In this document: positions 14,337 to 22,721 of the stretch, one piece after another | Position numbering within the stretch: position 1 is the stretch's first letter | Layout: each line of letters opens with the position of its first letter | DNA from: CAVALG01 sp963589585 | GTDB taxonomy: Bacteria > Bacillota > Clostridia > Oscillospirales > Acutalibacteraceae | Assembly: GCA_963589585.1 (NCBI GenBank) | Contig: CAVALG010000108.1 | Location: 1 to 33,893, forward strand | Direction of reading: 5' to 3' | Length of the DNA stretch: 33,893 nt | The notes under the pieces: generated by a model | Told to the model about the DNA's origin: nothing | The model's database searches: none | Seen by the model: the letters and a program-made list of their open reading frames with translations, nothing else | Made by a program: the position numbers and the translations under genes

Positions 14337-14361
14337 AAATTGTTTATGGAAACTGCTATAA

Positions 14362-14610
14362 TTATTTTTTAAGAGCAATAACATTTGCAACTACAGCAAG
14401 AATGAAGAACAAAATTGCGGCGTATTTGGTAAAACGAGCCAAGAATGCGTCAACCGTTCTTGCCTTGTTTTTAGACAAAAATGTATCTGCACCGCCGGAG
14501 ATAGCGCCCTGTATACCAGAGCGACGTCCCTGCTGAAGAAGTACTATTGCTATTATAGCCAAAGAAATAATAAGAATAACGATTCCTAAAATAATTTCTG
14601 CAACTGTCAC
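14362..14610 (-). CDS. secG: Preprotein translocase subunit SecG
   Basis: An 82-aa membrane protein, the small SecYEG subunit. It has two transmembrane helices (about residues 4-24 and 61-80) joined by the family loop LLQQGRRSGIQGAISGGADTF, which is diagnostic. I start it at the GTG at 14610 because GGAGG lies just before that codon; a longer in-frame TTG at 14634 would bury this ribosome binding site within the gene. It lies between the transcarboxylase genes and pcrA. Confidence 0.92.
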   Translation of the reverse strand: MTVAEIILGIVILIISLAIIAIVLLQQGRRSGIQGAISGGADTFLSKNKARTVDAFLARFTKYAAILFFILAVVANVIALKK

Positions 14611-14682
14611 TGTTATTTCCTCCGTATAAATCAATTACAACAATTATGATAGCACATAAACAGCCGAAATGCAAGCATTTTT

Positions 14683-16080
14683 TTAAACAGTGTGAACTTT
14701 GTTTTTTAAATCGGCATTTTCACTGTCAACGCCGTATTTTTTATCGGCGCGCGCCTTAAAGAATTTTTCGGCGACCTGACCGAACTGAGCGTATGAAAGC
14801 ACATCTTCCTCCTGCTCTGTCCACTTTTCACATTCCTTTTTAAGCGTTTCAAGTTCAGGTTTTAACAGGTCGGCAGGTCGGCAGTCTATCGGTTCTGCGT
14901 CGCCTATTATCTGTTTCCTAAACTCGGGGTCGATCGGCACGGGGGTCTTACCGTATTCGCCGCGCACAATGCCTTTAAACTCTTTTGTTACCATTTTATA
15001 CCGTCCGCCGCCGATTACATTAAACACAGCCTGCGTGCCTACAATTTGTGACGACGGGGTGACAAGCGGCGGATAGCCGCAATCTTTTCTTACCCTCGGA
15101 ACTTCTGCCAACACTTCGGGCAGTTTGTCCGCTTTTCCCGCCTGTTTCAGCTGAGAAACAAGGTTTGACAACATTCCGCCCGGCACCTGATAGATAAGCG
15201 CCTTTGCGTCGGCTTTAAGCATTTTGGGGTCAAGCAGACCTTCGGCAATGTATTTTTCCCTAAGTTTATCGGCATATTGCGAAATTTCGTTAAGCGCGGC
15301 AAGATCAAGACCTGTATCATATTCGGTCCCATGTAAAGCAGCTACCATTGATTCGGTTGCCGGGTGAGAAGTGCCGAGCGCCATCGGTCCCATTGCAGTG
15401 TCAATATAATCTGCGCCTGCTTCAATTGCTTTAAGCATAACCATTGAAGCAAGCCCCGATGTATAATGGCTGTGAACCTGCACGGGGATTTTAACGGTTT
15501 CTTTTATAGCCTTAACAAGGTCATACGCCGTATAAGGTGTAAGCAGCGCCGCCATATCCTTTATACAGATTGAATCGGCTCCTGCGTTTTCAAGCGTTTT
15601 GGCGTAATCGGTATAATATTTAATATCAAAAACGGGTCCCGTAGTATAAGAAATTGCAGCTTGTACATGTGCCTTTTCCTTTTTTGCGGCTTTTATTGAG
15701 GTTTCAAGATTTCTGAAATCGTTTAAAGCGTCAAATATACGCAGAATATCAATACCGTTAGCCACCGATTTCTGCACAAAGTACTCTACAACATCATCGG
15801 CATAATGGCGATATCCTAACATATTTTGACCCCTGAACAGCATTTGCAGTTTGGTGTTCGGGCATTCACGGCGCAAAATGCGCAGCCTTTCCCAAGGGTC
15901 TTCATTCAAAAATCTTAAACACGCGTCAAAAGTTGCGCCGCCCCAACATTCAAGCGAATGAAAGCCTATTTTATCAAGTGCCGGAAGTATCGGCAGCATT
16001 TCTTCGGTTGTCATTCGCGTTGCAATAAGCGATTGATGCGCGTCACGCAACAGGGTTTCGGTAATTCCTACTTTAGCCAT
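14683..16080 (-). CDS. Transcarboxylase 5S-like/oxaloacetate decarboxylase alpha carboxyltransferase
   Basis: A 465-aa carboxyltransferase of the OadA/PycB/5S family, which moves CO2 between carboxybiotin and pyruvate/oxaloacetate. The TIM barrel has ITETLLRDAHQSLIATRM (metal-binding Asp near residue 13), CIKDMAALL (the active-site lysine carbamylated in homologues) and QVHSHYTSG (metal His pair). The biotinyl domain fused to many OadA proteins is absent; a separate biotin carrier gene lies 21 nt upstream. AAGGTG precedes the start. With the 12S-like and 1.3S-like genes it makes a complete transcarboxylase subunit set. Confidence 0.93.
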   Translation of the reverse strand: MAKVGITETLLRDAHQSLIATRMTTEEMLPILPALDKIGFHSLECWGGATFDACLRFLNEDPWERLRILRRECPNTKLQMLFRGQNMLGYRHYADDVVEYFVQKSVANGIDILRIFDALNDFRNLETSIKAAKKEKAHVQAAISYTTGPVFDIKYYTDYAKTLENAGADSICIKDMAALLTPYTAYDLVKAIKETVKIPVQVHSHYTSGLASMVMLKAIEAGADYIDTAMGPMALGTSHPATESMVAALHGTEYDTGLDLAALNEISQYADKLREKYIAEGLLDPKMLKADAKALIYQVPGGMLSNLVSQLKQAGKADKLPEVLAEVPRVRKDCGYPPLVTPSSQIVGTQAVFNVIGGGRYKMVTKEFKGIVRGEYGKTPVPIDPEFRKQIIGDAEPIDCRPADLLKPELETLKKECEKWTEQEEDVLSYAQFGQVAEKFFKARADKKYGVDSENADLKNKVHTV

Positions 16081-16101
16081 TTACAAACACCTTCCGGATA
16101 A

Positions 16102-16491
16102 TTATTTTAAATACATAAGCACTTTGCCCGAATCCACCGTTTCGCCGGCTGATACGCCTACGGAGGTTACAACACCGTCGCGCGGAGCAAATATTTCATT
16201 TTCCATCTTCATAGCTTCAAGTATTAAAAGAATATCGCCCCTTTTAACGCTTTGACCTGCGGAAACCGGGATTTTAAGAACAGTACCCGACATCGGGCAT
16301 TCAATCTTTTCGCCCTCGCCTGCTACGGCAGGTGCAGGTGTAGAAGCAGTGGCAGGAGCGGCTGCGGTTGCTGCAGGAGCTGCAGGTGCAGCTGCAACCG
16401 GAGCGGCGGCTGCAACAGGCGACGATGCGCCTATTTCTTCAACCTGTACATCATATGATTTTCCGTTTACGGTAATTTTTAAGTTTTTCAT
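16102..16491 (-). CDS. Biotin carboxyl carrier protein (1.3S-like)
   Basis: A 129-aa biotin carrier. A short N-terminal anchor (ITVNGKSYDVQVEEI) is followed by an Ala/Pro-rich flexible linker (about residues 25-58) and a biotinyl domain with the EAMKMENEI motif; Lys95, 35 residues from the C-terminus, is the attachment site. It shuttles carboxyl groups between the 12S-like and 5S-like subunits encoded on either side. AAGGAG lies upstream of the ATG. The linker is built largely from GCA/GCT/GCG alanine codons, which makes the DNA locally repetitive. Confidence 0.95.
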   Translation of the reverse strand: MKNLKITVNGKSYDVQVEEIGASSPVAAAAPVAAAPAAPAATAAAPATASTPAPAVAGEGEKIECPMSGTVLKIPVSAGQSVKRGDILLILEAMKMENEIFAPRDGVVTSVGVSAGETVDSGKVLMYLK

Positions 16492-16514
16492 AATAGCAAT
16501 TCTCCTTATAATAT

Positions 16515-17858
16515 TTAAAGCGGAAGTACCGTATGCTTTTTATCAAGTGTAGACACCCTTTTTGATGCCAATATCTGAAGGGCTGATATTATCTTGCCTG
16601 CAAGTTCGTCACGGGTTACTATATCGTCAATCAACCCGTCCGACGCCGCCGCAAACGGCGAGCACTTATCGGCATATTCTTTTTCATATTCCGCACGGGT
16701 CTTTTGCCCGATATTCTCCGCCTCAAGGAACTCGGTAGCGGTTTCGGGCGCAAGCACGCCTATATGCGCATCGGGTAATGCAAACACCATATCGGCGTTG
16801 CCGCTGTTGCAAGCCATAGCCGCAAACACCGAACCATACGCTTCGCCCGTTACTACCGTTATTTTAATATTTGTAGCCTCAGAATAACTTTGGGTAAGGA
16901 GCGAGATGCTGCGCACATCACCGTCAAATTCCGCATCGGCCGAGCCGAGCATACCCTTGCAATTAAGCAGATTGATAAGCGGAAGCGAATACGCATCGCA
17001 AAGTCTTACAAAACGCGCGATTTTAAGCGCGCCTTTTCCGCAAAGTTTTTCGCCGCAGGTGGCAACCACGCCGACGGCTGAACCTGCAATTCTTGCAAAA
17101 CCGACTTTAGCGCAATCGGCATAGCCGGAGTAAAGTTCATAAAAGCTGCCGCCGTCAACCACCGAGGATATATCATCGTTTCCGTCACACGGAATGTAAT
17201 CCGCCACCATTGGAAGTGAAAGGTTGTTTTCGGGCAGGTAGCCCAAAACGGTGCGCGCCGCATCAATCGCCGAATCTTCACCATCTGCGGTAACGGCTGA
17301 AATACCGTTTGCAGAAAGCATTTCGGGGGAGCCTACGGTTTTATCGCCCACGACATTTGCAGGGGTAACATACATAAGCGCGGCTTTTGAAGCCACTACA
17401 ACATCGGCAGTGTTTGCGAGTATTGCGCCGGCTCCCGAACAAACTCCGAGAACCACCGATATTTGCGGAACAACGCCGGAAATATTATTGGAGGATTTTA
17501 TAAGGCTGCTGTACGCTGCTAGGGAATTAACTCCGTCCTCAAGTCTTGCGCCCTTAGAATCGTAAATTCCTACAACGGGTGCGCCTGTAGCGGCGGCAAG
17601 GCCATATATTTTTTTAATTTTTTCAGCCTGCAAGGGGCACATTCCGCCTGCCTTGACGGTAACATCCTGCGAAAATGCGTACACCTGCTTCCCGTCCACT
17701 GTACCGCAGGCGGTTATTACAGAGCTTTTTTCGCCGTCTTCTTTTAAAAATTTATCAAACTCAGTGAACACGCCGCCATCAAACAATGACTTTAATCTAA
17801 GGCGGGCAGGCGTATCTGCAATATTTCCGAGTTCGGTTTTAAGTTCATCAAGACTCAT
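16515..17858 (-). CDS. Acyl-CoA carboxyltransferase, 12S/MmdA-like, short
   Basis: A 447-aa crotonase-fold carboxyltransferase, related to the methylmalonyl-CoA decarboxylase alpha subunit and transcarboxylase 12S. The N-terminal half has VYAFSQDVTVKAGGM, APVVGIYDSKGARLEDGV and VVLGVCSGAGAILANTADVVV (oxyanion-hole glycines); the C-terminal half has CGEKLCGKGALKIARFVRLCDAYSLPLINLL. It is roughly 50-70 residues shorter than typical homologues and several family motifs are diverged, so the acyl-CoA substrate (malonyl-, methylmalonyl- or other) cannot be fixed. GGGAGGAAT precedes the ATG. It is the first gene of the transcarboxylase operon. Confidence 0.9.
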   Translation of the reverse strand: MSLDELKTELGNIADTPARLRLKSLFDGGVFTEFDKFLKEDGEKSSVITACGTVDGKQVYAFSQDVTVKAGGMCPLQAEKIKKIYGLAAATGAPVVGIYDSKGARLEDGVNSLAAYSSLIKSSNNISGVVPQISVVLGVCSGAGAILANTADVVVASKAALMYVTPANVVGDKTVGSPEMLSANGISAVTADGEDSAIDAARTVLGYLPENNLSLPMVADYIPCDGNDDISSVVDGGSFYELYSGYADCAKVGFARIAGSAVGVVATCGEKLCGKGALKIARFVRLCDAYSLPLINLLNCKGMLGSADAEFDGDVRSISLLTQSYSEATNIKITVVTGEAYGSVFAAMACNSGNADMVFALPDAHIGVLAPETATEFLEAENIGQKTRAEYEKEYADKCSPFAAASDGLIDDIVTRDELAGKIISALQILASKRVSTLDKKHTVLPL

Positions 17859-17904
17859 TTATATTCCTCCCACAAATAAGCAATTCTAAATGTAACCACA
17901 ATAT

Positions 17905-17933
17905 AGTATAAATCAAAAAAAGCAATATTTCAA
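17905..17933 (-). promoter_or_regulatory. Promoter of the transcarboxylase operon
   Basis: On the minus strand TTGAAA (17928-17933) and TATACT (17905-17910) are 17 nt apart. The -35 box overlaps the terminator hairpin of the preceding gene cluster, a compact junction. Confidence 0.6.
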
Positions 17934-17949
17934 GTGAAACATTGCTTTA
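17914..17949 (-). terminator. Terminator of the long 28777-17969 gene run
   Basis: On the minus strand AAAGCAATgTTTCA pairs with TGAAAtATTGCTTT (one mismatch), followed by a run of seven T. It ends the cluster whose last gene is the GNAT-like protein. Confidence 0.85.
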
Positions 17950-17968
17950 AAACTGATTTTATTTCACT

Positions 17969-18340
17969 CTATTTTCCGCAGCAGCAACTTTCAAAAATTT
18001 TTTCGGCTTTAAGTTCCTTTTTCTCGGCGTTCTTTATAAATCCAAGTTTGGAAAAAATCACGGTATCCGCGTCATTTTCCCAATAAACTTCGTTCCTGCC
18101 GTTTTGAAAACCTATATGCATCACGCTTCTGATAAGCCCGTCGGCAAGCGGTAGGTCGGCGCGCGGTTCAATTTTTCTGATAACAACGGAATTTTCGGTT
18201 TCGGTAAACAGGCAATATCCCAAACAATCGTCCTTTTGGCAGGCGTCAACCGCCGCAGAACCGCTTAAAAGTTCAAGTCCGTTTTGTTTGTACAGTTCTT
18301 TAAGCCTGTTTTCGTCCTTTATTCTTAATATACTTATCAT
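17969..18340 (-). CDS. Small GNAT-like acetyltransferase, uncharacterised
   Basis: A 123-aa protein with a compact GNAT-like pattern: a central strand with VVIRKIEPRADLPLADGL, a helix RSVMHIGFQNGRN and a final FSKLGFIKN, where acetyltransferases carry motif B. The acetyl-CoA loop (R/QxxGxG/A) is not clear, since the corresponding place reads EPRADLPLADG, so activity is uncertain. It ends with a cysteine cluster, SCCCGK. The ATG at 18340 is preferred to an upstream TTG at 18358 although its ribosome binding site (AGGTAA) is weak. It starts 22 nt after rluB and ends the transcription unit. Confidence 0.65.
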   Translation of the reverse strand: MISILRIKDENRLKELYKQNGLELLSGSAAVDACQKDDCLGYCLFTETENSVVIRKIEPRADLPLADGLIRSVMHIGFQNGRNEVYWENDADTVIFSKLGFIKNAEKKELKAEKIFESCCCGK

Positions 18341-18362
18341 AGTATTACCTGCTTGCAATAAA

Positions 18363-19115
18363 TTATTTGTTGCTGCCTAAAGAGTTTGCGGAAACGCTGA
18401 CATTCATAAGCCTGTGAAGTTCTTTTTCGTTTAATTCACGCCATTTCCCCTGCGGCAGCATACCGAGTTTAACGCCTGCAATCTCGGTCCTTTTCAAACG
18501 GACAACGGTAAGCCCGACCGCCTCGCACATACGGCGGATCTCACGGTTTCTTCCTTCATAAAGCACCATTCTCATAACGGTTCTGTTATCGTCACTTTGC
18601 AGCACCATTGCCTCGCACGGAGCGGTTTTTACACCGTCAAGCATTATGCCGAGTTGAAGTTGCACAAGTTGTTCCTCTTTAACTTTTTCTTTTACCGTAA
18701 CGCGGTAAACCTTTGCCACATGCCTTGACGGGTGTGTGAGCAGATTTGCAAATTCACCGTCATTGGTCATAAGCAGCAGCCCCTCGGAATTTCGGTCAAG
18801 CCTGCCCACAGGATACAGGCGTTCGCCTGCGCCCTCAACAAGATCGGCAACACATCGTCTGCCCTGCTCGTCCTTCATAGTTGTAACAAATCCGCGCGGT
18901 TTATGCAGCATTATGTACATTTTGCGTGATGAGTCTACCACGCGCTTACCGCCTACCACAACTTTATCTCGTTTCGGGTCGATTTTATCGCCGAGCATCG
19001 CAGGCCGGCCGTTGACCCTTACCCTTTTTTGCGTTATAAGTTCTTCAGCCGCGCGGCGCGAAGCCACGCCGCACTGCGACAGGTATTTTTGCAATCTGAT
19101 TTTATTATCTTTCAA
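18363..19115 (-). CDS. rluB: Ribosomal large-subunit pseudouridine synthase, RluB/RsuA family
   Basis: A 250-aa pseudouridine synthase. The N-terminal S4 RNA-binding domain (RLQKYLSQCGVASRRAAEELI, residues 7-27 in two parts) is followed by the catalytic domain with PVGRLDRNSEGLLLMTNDG, Asp107 being the nucleophile, and the late EGRNREIRRMCEAVG motif. The length and scpAB-dacB neighbourhood match the B. subtilis rluB (ypuL) group, which modifies 23S rRNA in the peptidyl-transferase region. In B. subtilis spmA and spmB lie between dacB and rluB; here they are missing. Confidence 0.93.
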   Translation of the reverse strand: MKDNKIRLQKYLSQCGVASRRAAEELITQKRVRVNGRPAMLGDKIDPKRDKVVVGGKRVVDSSRKMYIMLHKPRGFVTTMKDEQGRRCVADLVEGAGERLYPVGRLDRNSEGLLLMTNDGEFANLLTHPSRHVAKVYRVTVKEKVKEEQLVQLQLGIMLDGVKTAPCEAMVLQSDDNRTVMRMVLYEGRNREIRRMCEAVGLTVVRLKRTEIAGVKLGMLPQGKWRELNEKELHRLMNVSVSANSLGSNK

Positions 19116-19197
19116 TTTCTTTCTCCGTTCTTTGCTTAAGCAGAGGAGAGCCGAACTCCTACAGTTTTCTCGCCGTATTTCCCCCTCGGCTTAATCC

Positions 19198-20319
19198 TTA
19201 ATATGGCAGGCTGAAATCAAACATAGATTTTAAAACGCCCAAAAAATTCGTTTTTTGTTTTTTACCGACGGTTTTACGGACGGTGTCGCCACACACCCTT
19301 AAAGTCACCTGCGCTATGATTTCATCGTCGCACTTTACGGCATATAAACCTGCTGCCTCGCCCTTTTTTGCGCCTGCGTAAATAAATTTCGGCTTAAATT
19401 CGGTTATTTGAACAGCCGATATTTCATTATCGGTAAGATACAGCGTCCCCTGTTCGGGCAGTAATATCACTTCGGACTCATAGCCGCCCACCAGCGGAAC
19501 AGTGGTATGCGGCAACGTGAACCGATGCAGTGCCGAAAGCCCGTAATCAAGCAGTGCGCAGTGATCCTCCCAATCGTTTGGGTCGTTGAGCGTAACCGCA
19601 ATTACTTTAGCGCCCGACCTTTCTGCAGCCGAAACAAGGCAACGCCCCGATTTTTTGGTGAACCCCGTTTTAACGCCTACTGCACCGCTGTAAAGCGAGA
19701 GCAGTTTATTATGATTTTTAAGCCGGCGTTTATAGGGCGGATTGCCGTAACTTACGGTAATTTCGCTGCTTGCGGCGATTTTTGCGAATGTTTCGTTTTT
19801 AAGTGCGGCAGCCGCCAATTTTGCCATATCGCGCGCTGTGGAATAATGCCCGTCGGCATCCAAACCGGACGGCGTTACAAAATGGGTATCCTGCATACCT
19901 ATTTCCTTCGCTTTACGGTTCATCATTTCGGCAAAAGCCTCTACACTGCCTGCAACCGCTATTGCCGTGGTGTTTGCCGCGTCATTACCCGAAGCGAGAA
20001 GCATACCGCACATAAGCGCGTAATACGACACTGTATCGCCCGGGAGCAGTCCCATTGACGACCCCTCTACCGCTACCATTTCCCGCGTAATGGTCAGCAC
20101 AGCGTCGGGTGTGTTTTGTTCGGCAAGCAACAGTGCCGTCATAATTTTAGTTGTGCTTGCCATAGGTAAGCGCCTGTCGGCATCCTTTTCAAAAATCGAT
20201 GTTCCCGTTGCGGCATTGATAACTATAGCCGATGCCGCCGAAACCGACACATTGGCAGAAACTCCGCAAACGCTCGACAACAAGACAAAAGCAAGCACAA
20301 AAGATATAAGTTTTTTCAA
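19198..20319 (-). CDS. dacB: D-alanyl-D-alanine carboxypeptidase (penicillin-binding protein 5/DacB-like)
   Basis: A 373-aa S11-family serine carboxypeptidase that trims the terminal D-Ala from peptidoglycan stem peptides. The active-site motifs are STTK (Ser55-Lys58 from this start, in MASTTKIMTALLL), SGN (LLASGNDAAN) and KTG (VGVKTGFTKKSGR). The N-terminus is a Sec signal peptide (KKLISFVLAFVLLSSVCGVSA), and a beta-rich C-terminal domain follows. I prefer the TTG at 20319, after GGTGG, giving MKKLIS; an in-frame TTG at 20355 and a GTG at 20328 are alternatives. Its location after scpAB/ytfJ suggests a sporulation-cortex role as in B. subtilis DacB. Confidence 0.9.
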   Translation of the reverse strand: MKKLISFVLAFVLLSSVCGVSANVSVSAASAIVINAATGTSIFEKDADRRLPMASTTKIMTALLLAEQNTPDAVLTITREMVAVEGSSMGLLPGDTVSYYALMCGMLLASGNDAANTTAIAVAGSVEAFAEMMNRKAKEIGMQDTHFVTPSGLDADGHYSTARDMAKLAAAALKNETFAKIAASSEITVSYGNPPYKRRLKNHNKLLSLYSGAVGVKTGFTKKSGRCLVSAAERSGAKVIAVTLNDPNDWEDHCALLDYGLSALHRFTLPHTTVPLVGGYESEVILLPEQGTLYLTDNEISAVQITEFKPKFIYAGAKKGEAAGLYAVKCDDEIIAQVTLRVCGDTVRKTVGKKQKTNFLGVLKSMFDFSLPY

Positions 20320-20393
20320 TCTGCCCACCGCCCGTTTATTAAAAAATCGTAACAATTAATAATATGGGGCTGCGCGGCGGCTGATAACCTTAT

Positions 20394-20783
20394 TTATTCG
20401 GCATCTTTTTTAGAAAACAGTTTTTTAATCTTTTCAAACACATCGGGCAACACCGCAAGTGAACGCTCGGCAGAAGACGGTTCGCTGTAAACCTGCATAA
20501 GTTTAACATCACCGTCTTTAACAACCAAAAATGCAACGGGGGTTACCGACACGCCTGCTCCGCCGCCGCCACCGAACATAGTTTTTTGAGTTGTTTTGGG
20601 CTGAAAATCCGAGCCGCCCGTTGCAACGCCGAAACTCAACTTCGATACAGGGATAATTTTAACATCGTCCATATATATCGGGTCGCCTACTATGGTTTCT
20701 GTTCCGAGCATCGAACGGATTTTATCCAGCGTTACATCCATAATGCCCTTAATGTTACTATTGTTAGTGGTGCCTTCACTCAT
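20394..20783 (-). CDS. ytfJ: GerW family sporulation protein (YtfJ)
   Basis: A 129-aa protein of the YtfJ/GerW family, needed in B. subtilis for proper spore germination. Diagnostic stretches are GIMDVTLDKIRSMLGTETIVG, the central TIIPVSKLSFGVATGGSDF-like strand (here VKIIPVSKLSFGVATGG), a glycine-rich FGGGGGAGVSVTPVAFLVV and an acidic/basic tail. It overlaps the end of the DUF2953 gene by 8 nt, the same pairing as ytfI-ytfJ. Its presence is the clearest sign that the organism forms spores or descends from a spore former. Confidence 0.93.
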   Translation of the reverse strand: MSEGTTNNSNIKGIMDVTLDKIRSMLGTETIVGDPIYMDDVKIIPVSKLSFGVATGGSDFQPKTTQKTMFGGGGGAGVSVTPVAFLVVKDGDVKLMQVYSEPSSAERSLAVLPDVFEKIKKLFSKKDAE

Positions 20784-21414
20784 TTATATCACCGTTTCCT
20801 TTCTGATTTAAAGCGATTATTTTAAACAGCGCGGCAAGCGCTGATGCCAGCAAAAAGATAGGCTGCAGGCTGAAACGGATATCAGCCGACAGGCTGCTTT
20901 CACCCTCAAACTTACAGTATATATCAACCTTTTTACGCTTAATCCCTGCCGCAGTATCCGCAAGCGCAAGCAGTGGGAAAACCGCCGCATTAACCGCGCC
21001 GTATTCTATTGCCGCTTTGGCGGCGTCACTGTCTGCTACATAAACGGTTAAAAAGAATTTGTTAAATTTTAAATGTTTAAGCATTTTAAAAAACTGCTTA
21101 AGTACAGTTTTTAAAATATCGGCAATTTCCCTTATTGCGGCGGCTGCACCCTTTTCTTTAAAAAGTTTTTGAATATACCCGGGCTTTTTTTCGCCGTCCT
21201 TTTCGGGCGGCTTTTTGCCGCTTTTTTCGGCAGCCTTTTTAGGAGGTTTTTGTTTTTTCTTTTTCTTTTGCGGATAAAGCCGAAACCGCAAAAACAGGTA
21301 TGAAAGCGTTATATTAAGTTCACTTTGAGCCGTTATTTTCACCCTTAAAGGGATTAATAGCAGCAAGGCAAAAAAGGCAATGATTGATAGTATTATTATC
21401 AGTGCTGTCAACAA
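20776..21414 (-). CDS. DUF2953 domain-containing protein (YtfI-like)
   Basis: A 212-aa protein with one N-terminal transmembrane helix (ALIIILSIIAFFALLLLIPL, residues 4-23) and a YLFLRFRLYP segment typical of DUF2953. A very lysine/proline-rich linker (about residues 48-82, KKKKKQKPPKKAAEKSGKK) follows, then a moderately hydrophobic C-terminal domain ending in another hydrophobic helix. Its function is unknown. It is the usual partner of the sporulation gene ytfJ, which it overlaps, and follows scpB closely. Confidence 0.85.
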   Translation of the reverse strand: MLTALIIILSIIAFFALLLLIPLRVKITAQSELNITLSYLFLRFRLYPQKKKKKQKPPKKAAEKSGKKPPEKDGEKKPGYIQKLFKEKGAAAAIREIADILKTVLKQFFKMLKHLKFNKFFLTVYVADSDAAKAAIEYGAVNAAVFPLLALADTAAGIKRKKVDIYCKFEGESSLSADIRFSLQPIFLLASALAALFKIIALNQKGNGDINE

Positions 21415-21436
21415 TCATTCCCCCTTTAAACAAAAT

Positions 21437-21997
21437 TCAAGCGTTTTCTTCGGGCGTATCATCTATACTCATCTGCCCGTCTTCCTCATTTTTAAGTTTG
21501 GGCAATTCGGAAAGTGAAGAAATGGAGAAGCAGCGCAAAAAATTATCGGTAGTGCCGTAAATAAGCGGTCTGCCCGGAAGTTCAAGTCTTCCCTTTTCCT
21601 CTATCAGCCGTTTTTCGACAAGTGTGGATACAACGCCCGAACAATCCACACCGCGCACCTGCTCTACATATGCTTTGGTTACGGGCTGATTATAAGCGAT
21701 AACCGCCAGCACTTCCATCGCGGCATTTGAAAGCGGCGTTCTTTTACGCATATCAAGTACAAGCCTTATCTCCTCAAGATATTTTTCCCTTGTGCAAAGT
21801 TGATATGCACTTTCAAGTTTAATAAGTTTTATACCGCTTTGCGAAGTATCAAGCCTGTCCGAAAGATGCCGCGCCGCGGCGTCTGTTTCCGCTTCGGTCA
21901 ACAATAATACGCTGCAAAGCCGACCGATATCCACCGGCTCGCCGCTTGCAAAAAGTATCGCTTCAAGCGCGGCTGCCTTTTCGGTTATATTTTTCAC
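21437..21997 (-). CDS. scpB: Segregation and condensation protein B
   Basis: A 186-aa ScpB, the winged-helix subunit of the Smc-ScpAB condensin. Recognisable parts are AALEAILFASGEPVDIGRL at the N-terminus, the TPLSNAAMEVLAVIAYNQPVTKAYVEQVRGVD core, and LIEEKGRLELPGRPLIYGTT. It overlaps the scpA stop by 4 nt (ATGA), as is usual for this pair. The C-terminal tail is acidic. Confidence 0.95.
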   Translation of the reverse strand: MKNITEKAAALEAILFASGEPVDIGRLCSVLLLTEAETDAAARHLSDRLDTSQSGIKLIKLESAYQLCTREKYLEEIRLVLDMRKRTPLSNAAMEVLAVIAYNQPVTKAYVEQVRGVDCSGVVSTLVEKRLIEEKGRLELPGRPLIYGTTDNFLRCFSISSLSELPKLKNEEDGQMSIDDTPEENA

Positions 21998-22710
21998 TCC
22001 GATTTATCCCCCTTTACGGCGGCAATCTCGGTTGCGTTTCCGCTGCCGCTTACGGTTATTCTGTTCGCCTTACAAAGTTCAAGCACCGCAAGGAATGTAG
22101 CGACAAGTTCCGAGCGTGATTTTGATTTTTTAAACAGCGTGTTTATTTTCACCTTTCCGCCTTTCCAGATATTGCGCAGGACAAACACGACCCTTGAAGA
22201 AACCGAAACAACTTTTTTGGCTACGATTTTTGTAAACACCGTTGTAGACGGCGGCAGACGGCGCTGCCCCCTGCCCACCGCGTCCGAATATGCCTGCAAA
22301 AGCATTTCGGGCGGATGCGTAAGTTCATAAGTATTGTCAAACTCTATATGCTCGGGTGGTTTTACGCAGGTGCCGAACCCATCCGTCATACCCGAAAGCA
22401 GAGCAGCTATCTTCTTGCATTTTTCATACTCCATCAGTTCGGCGGTAAGTTGCTGTTTAAGTTCCTCGGCTTCCTCGCTTTTCGGCAGCAGGCTTACGGT
22501 TTTAAGGTATATAAGCCTTGAAGCCATCTGTAAAAACTCGCTTTCGATATCCATATCTTCGGTTTCGAATCTGCCCATCTGCTCAAGATATTGGTCGACC
22601 AATACCGATATCTGTATATCGTTAATATTAAGTTTGTTTTTGGATATCAGATACAGCAGCAGGTCAAGCGGACCCTCAAACTTATCCAATTTATAAGAAA
22701 AGACATCCAT
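21994..22710 (-). CDS. scpA: Segregation and condensation protein A
   Basis: A 238-aa kleisin subunit that bridges Smc heads in the condensin complex. The N-terminus YKLDKFEGPLDLLLYLISKN is the ScpA hallmark; the C-terminus (SRSELVATFLAVLELCKANRI) is the winged helix that binds the Smc head. I chose ATG 22710 with AAGGGA upstream; the open frame continues to 22818 but that part overlaps the M50 protease gene and lacks family similarity. It follows the M50 gene by 11 nt, a conserved order in Firmicutes. Confidence 0.95.
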   Translation of the reverse strand: MDVFSYKLDKFEGPLDLLLYLISKNKLNINDIQISVLVDQYLEQMGRFETEDMDIESEFLQMASRLIYLKTVSLLPKSEEAEELKQQLTAELMEYEKCKKIAALLSGMTDGFGTCVKPPEHIEFDNTYELTHPPEMLLQAYSDAVGRGQRRLPPSTTVFTKIVAKKVVSVSSRVVFVLRNIWKGGKVKINTLFKKSKSRSELVATFLAVLELCKANRITVSGSGNATEIAAVKGDKSE

Positions 22711-22721
22711 AGCGATTTCCC

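Noticed and set aside
16320..16440. Low-complexity repeat, possible tandem array
   Set aside because: It encodes the Ala/Pro-rich linker of the biotin carrier, a normal feature of the family.
14683..17858. Sodium-pumping oxaloacetate or methylmalonyl-CoA decarboxylase
   Set aside because: No membrane beta subunit (OadB/MmdB) or gamma/delta subunit is in the operon, and two different carboxyltransferase subunits are present, which fits transcarboxylase better.
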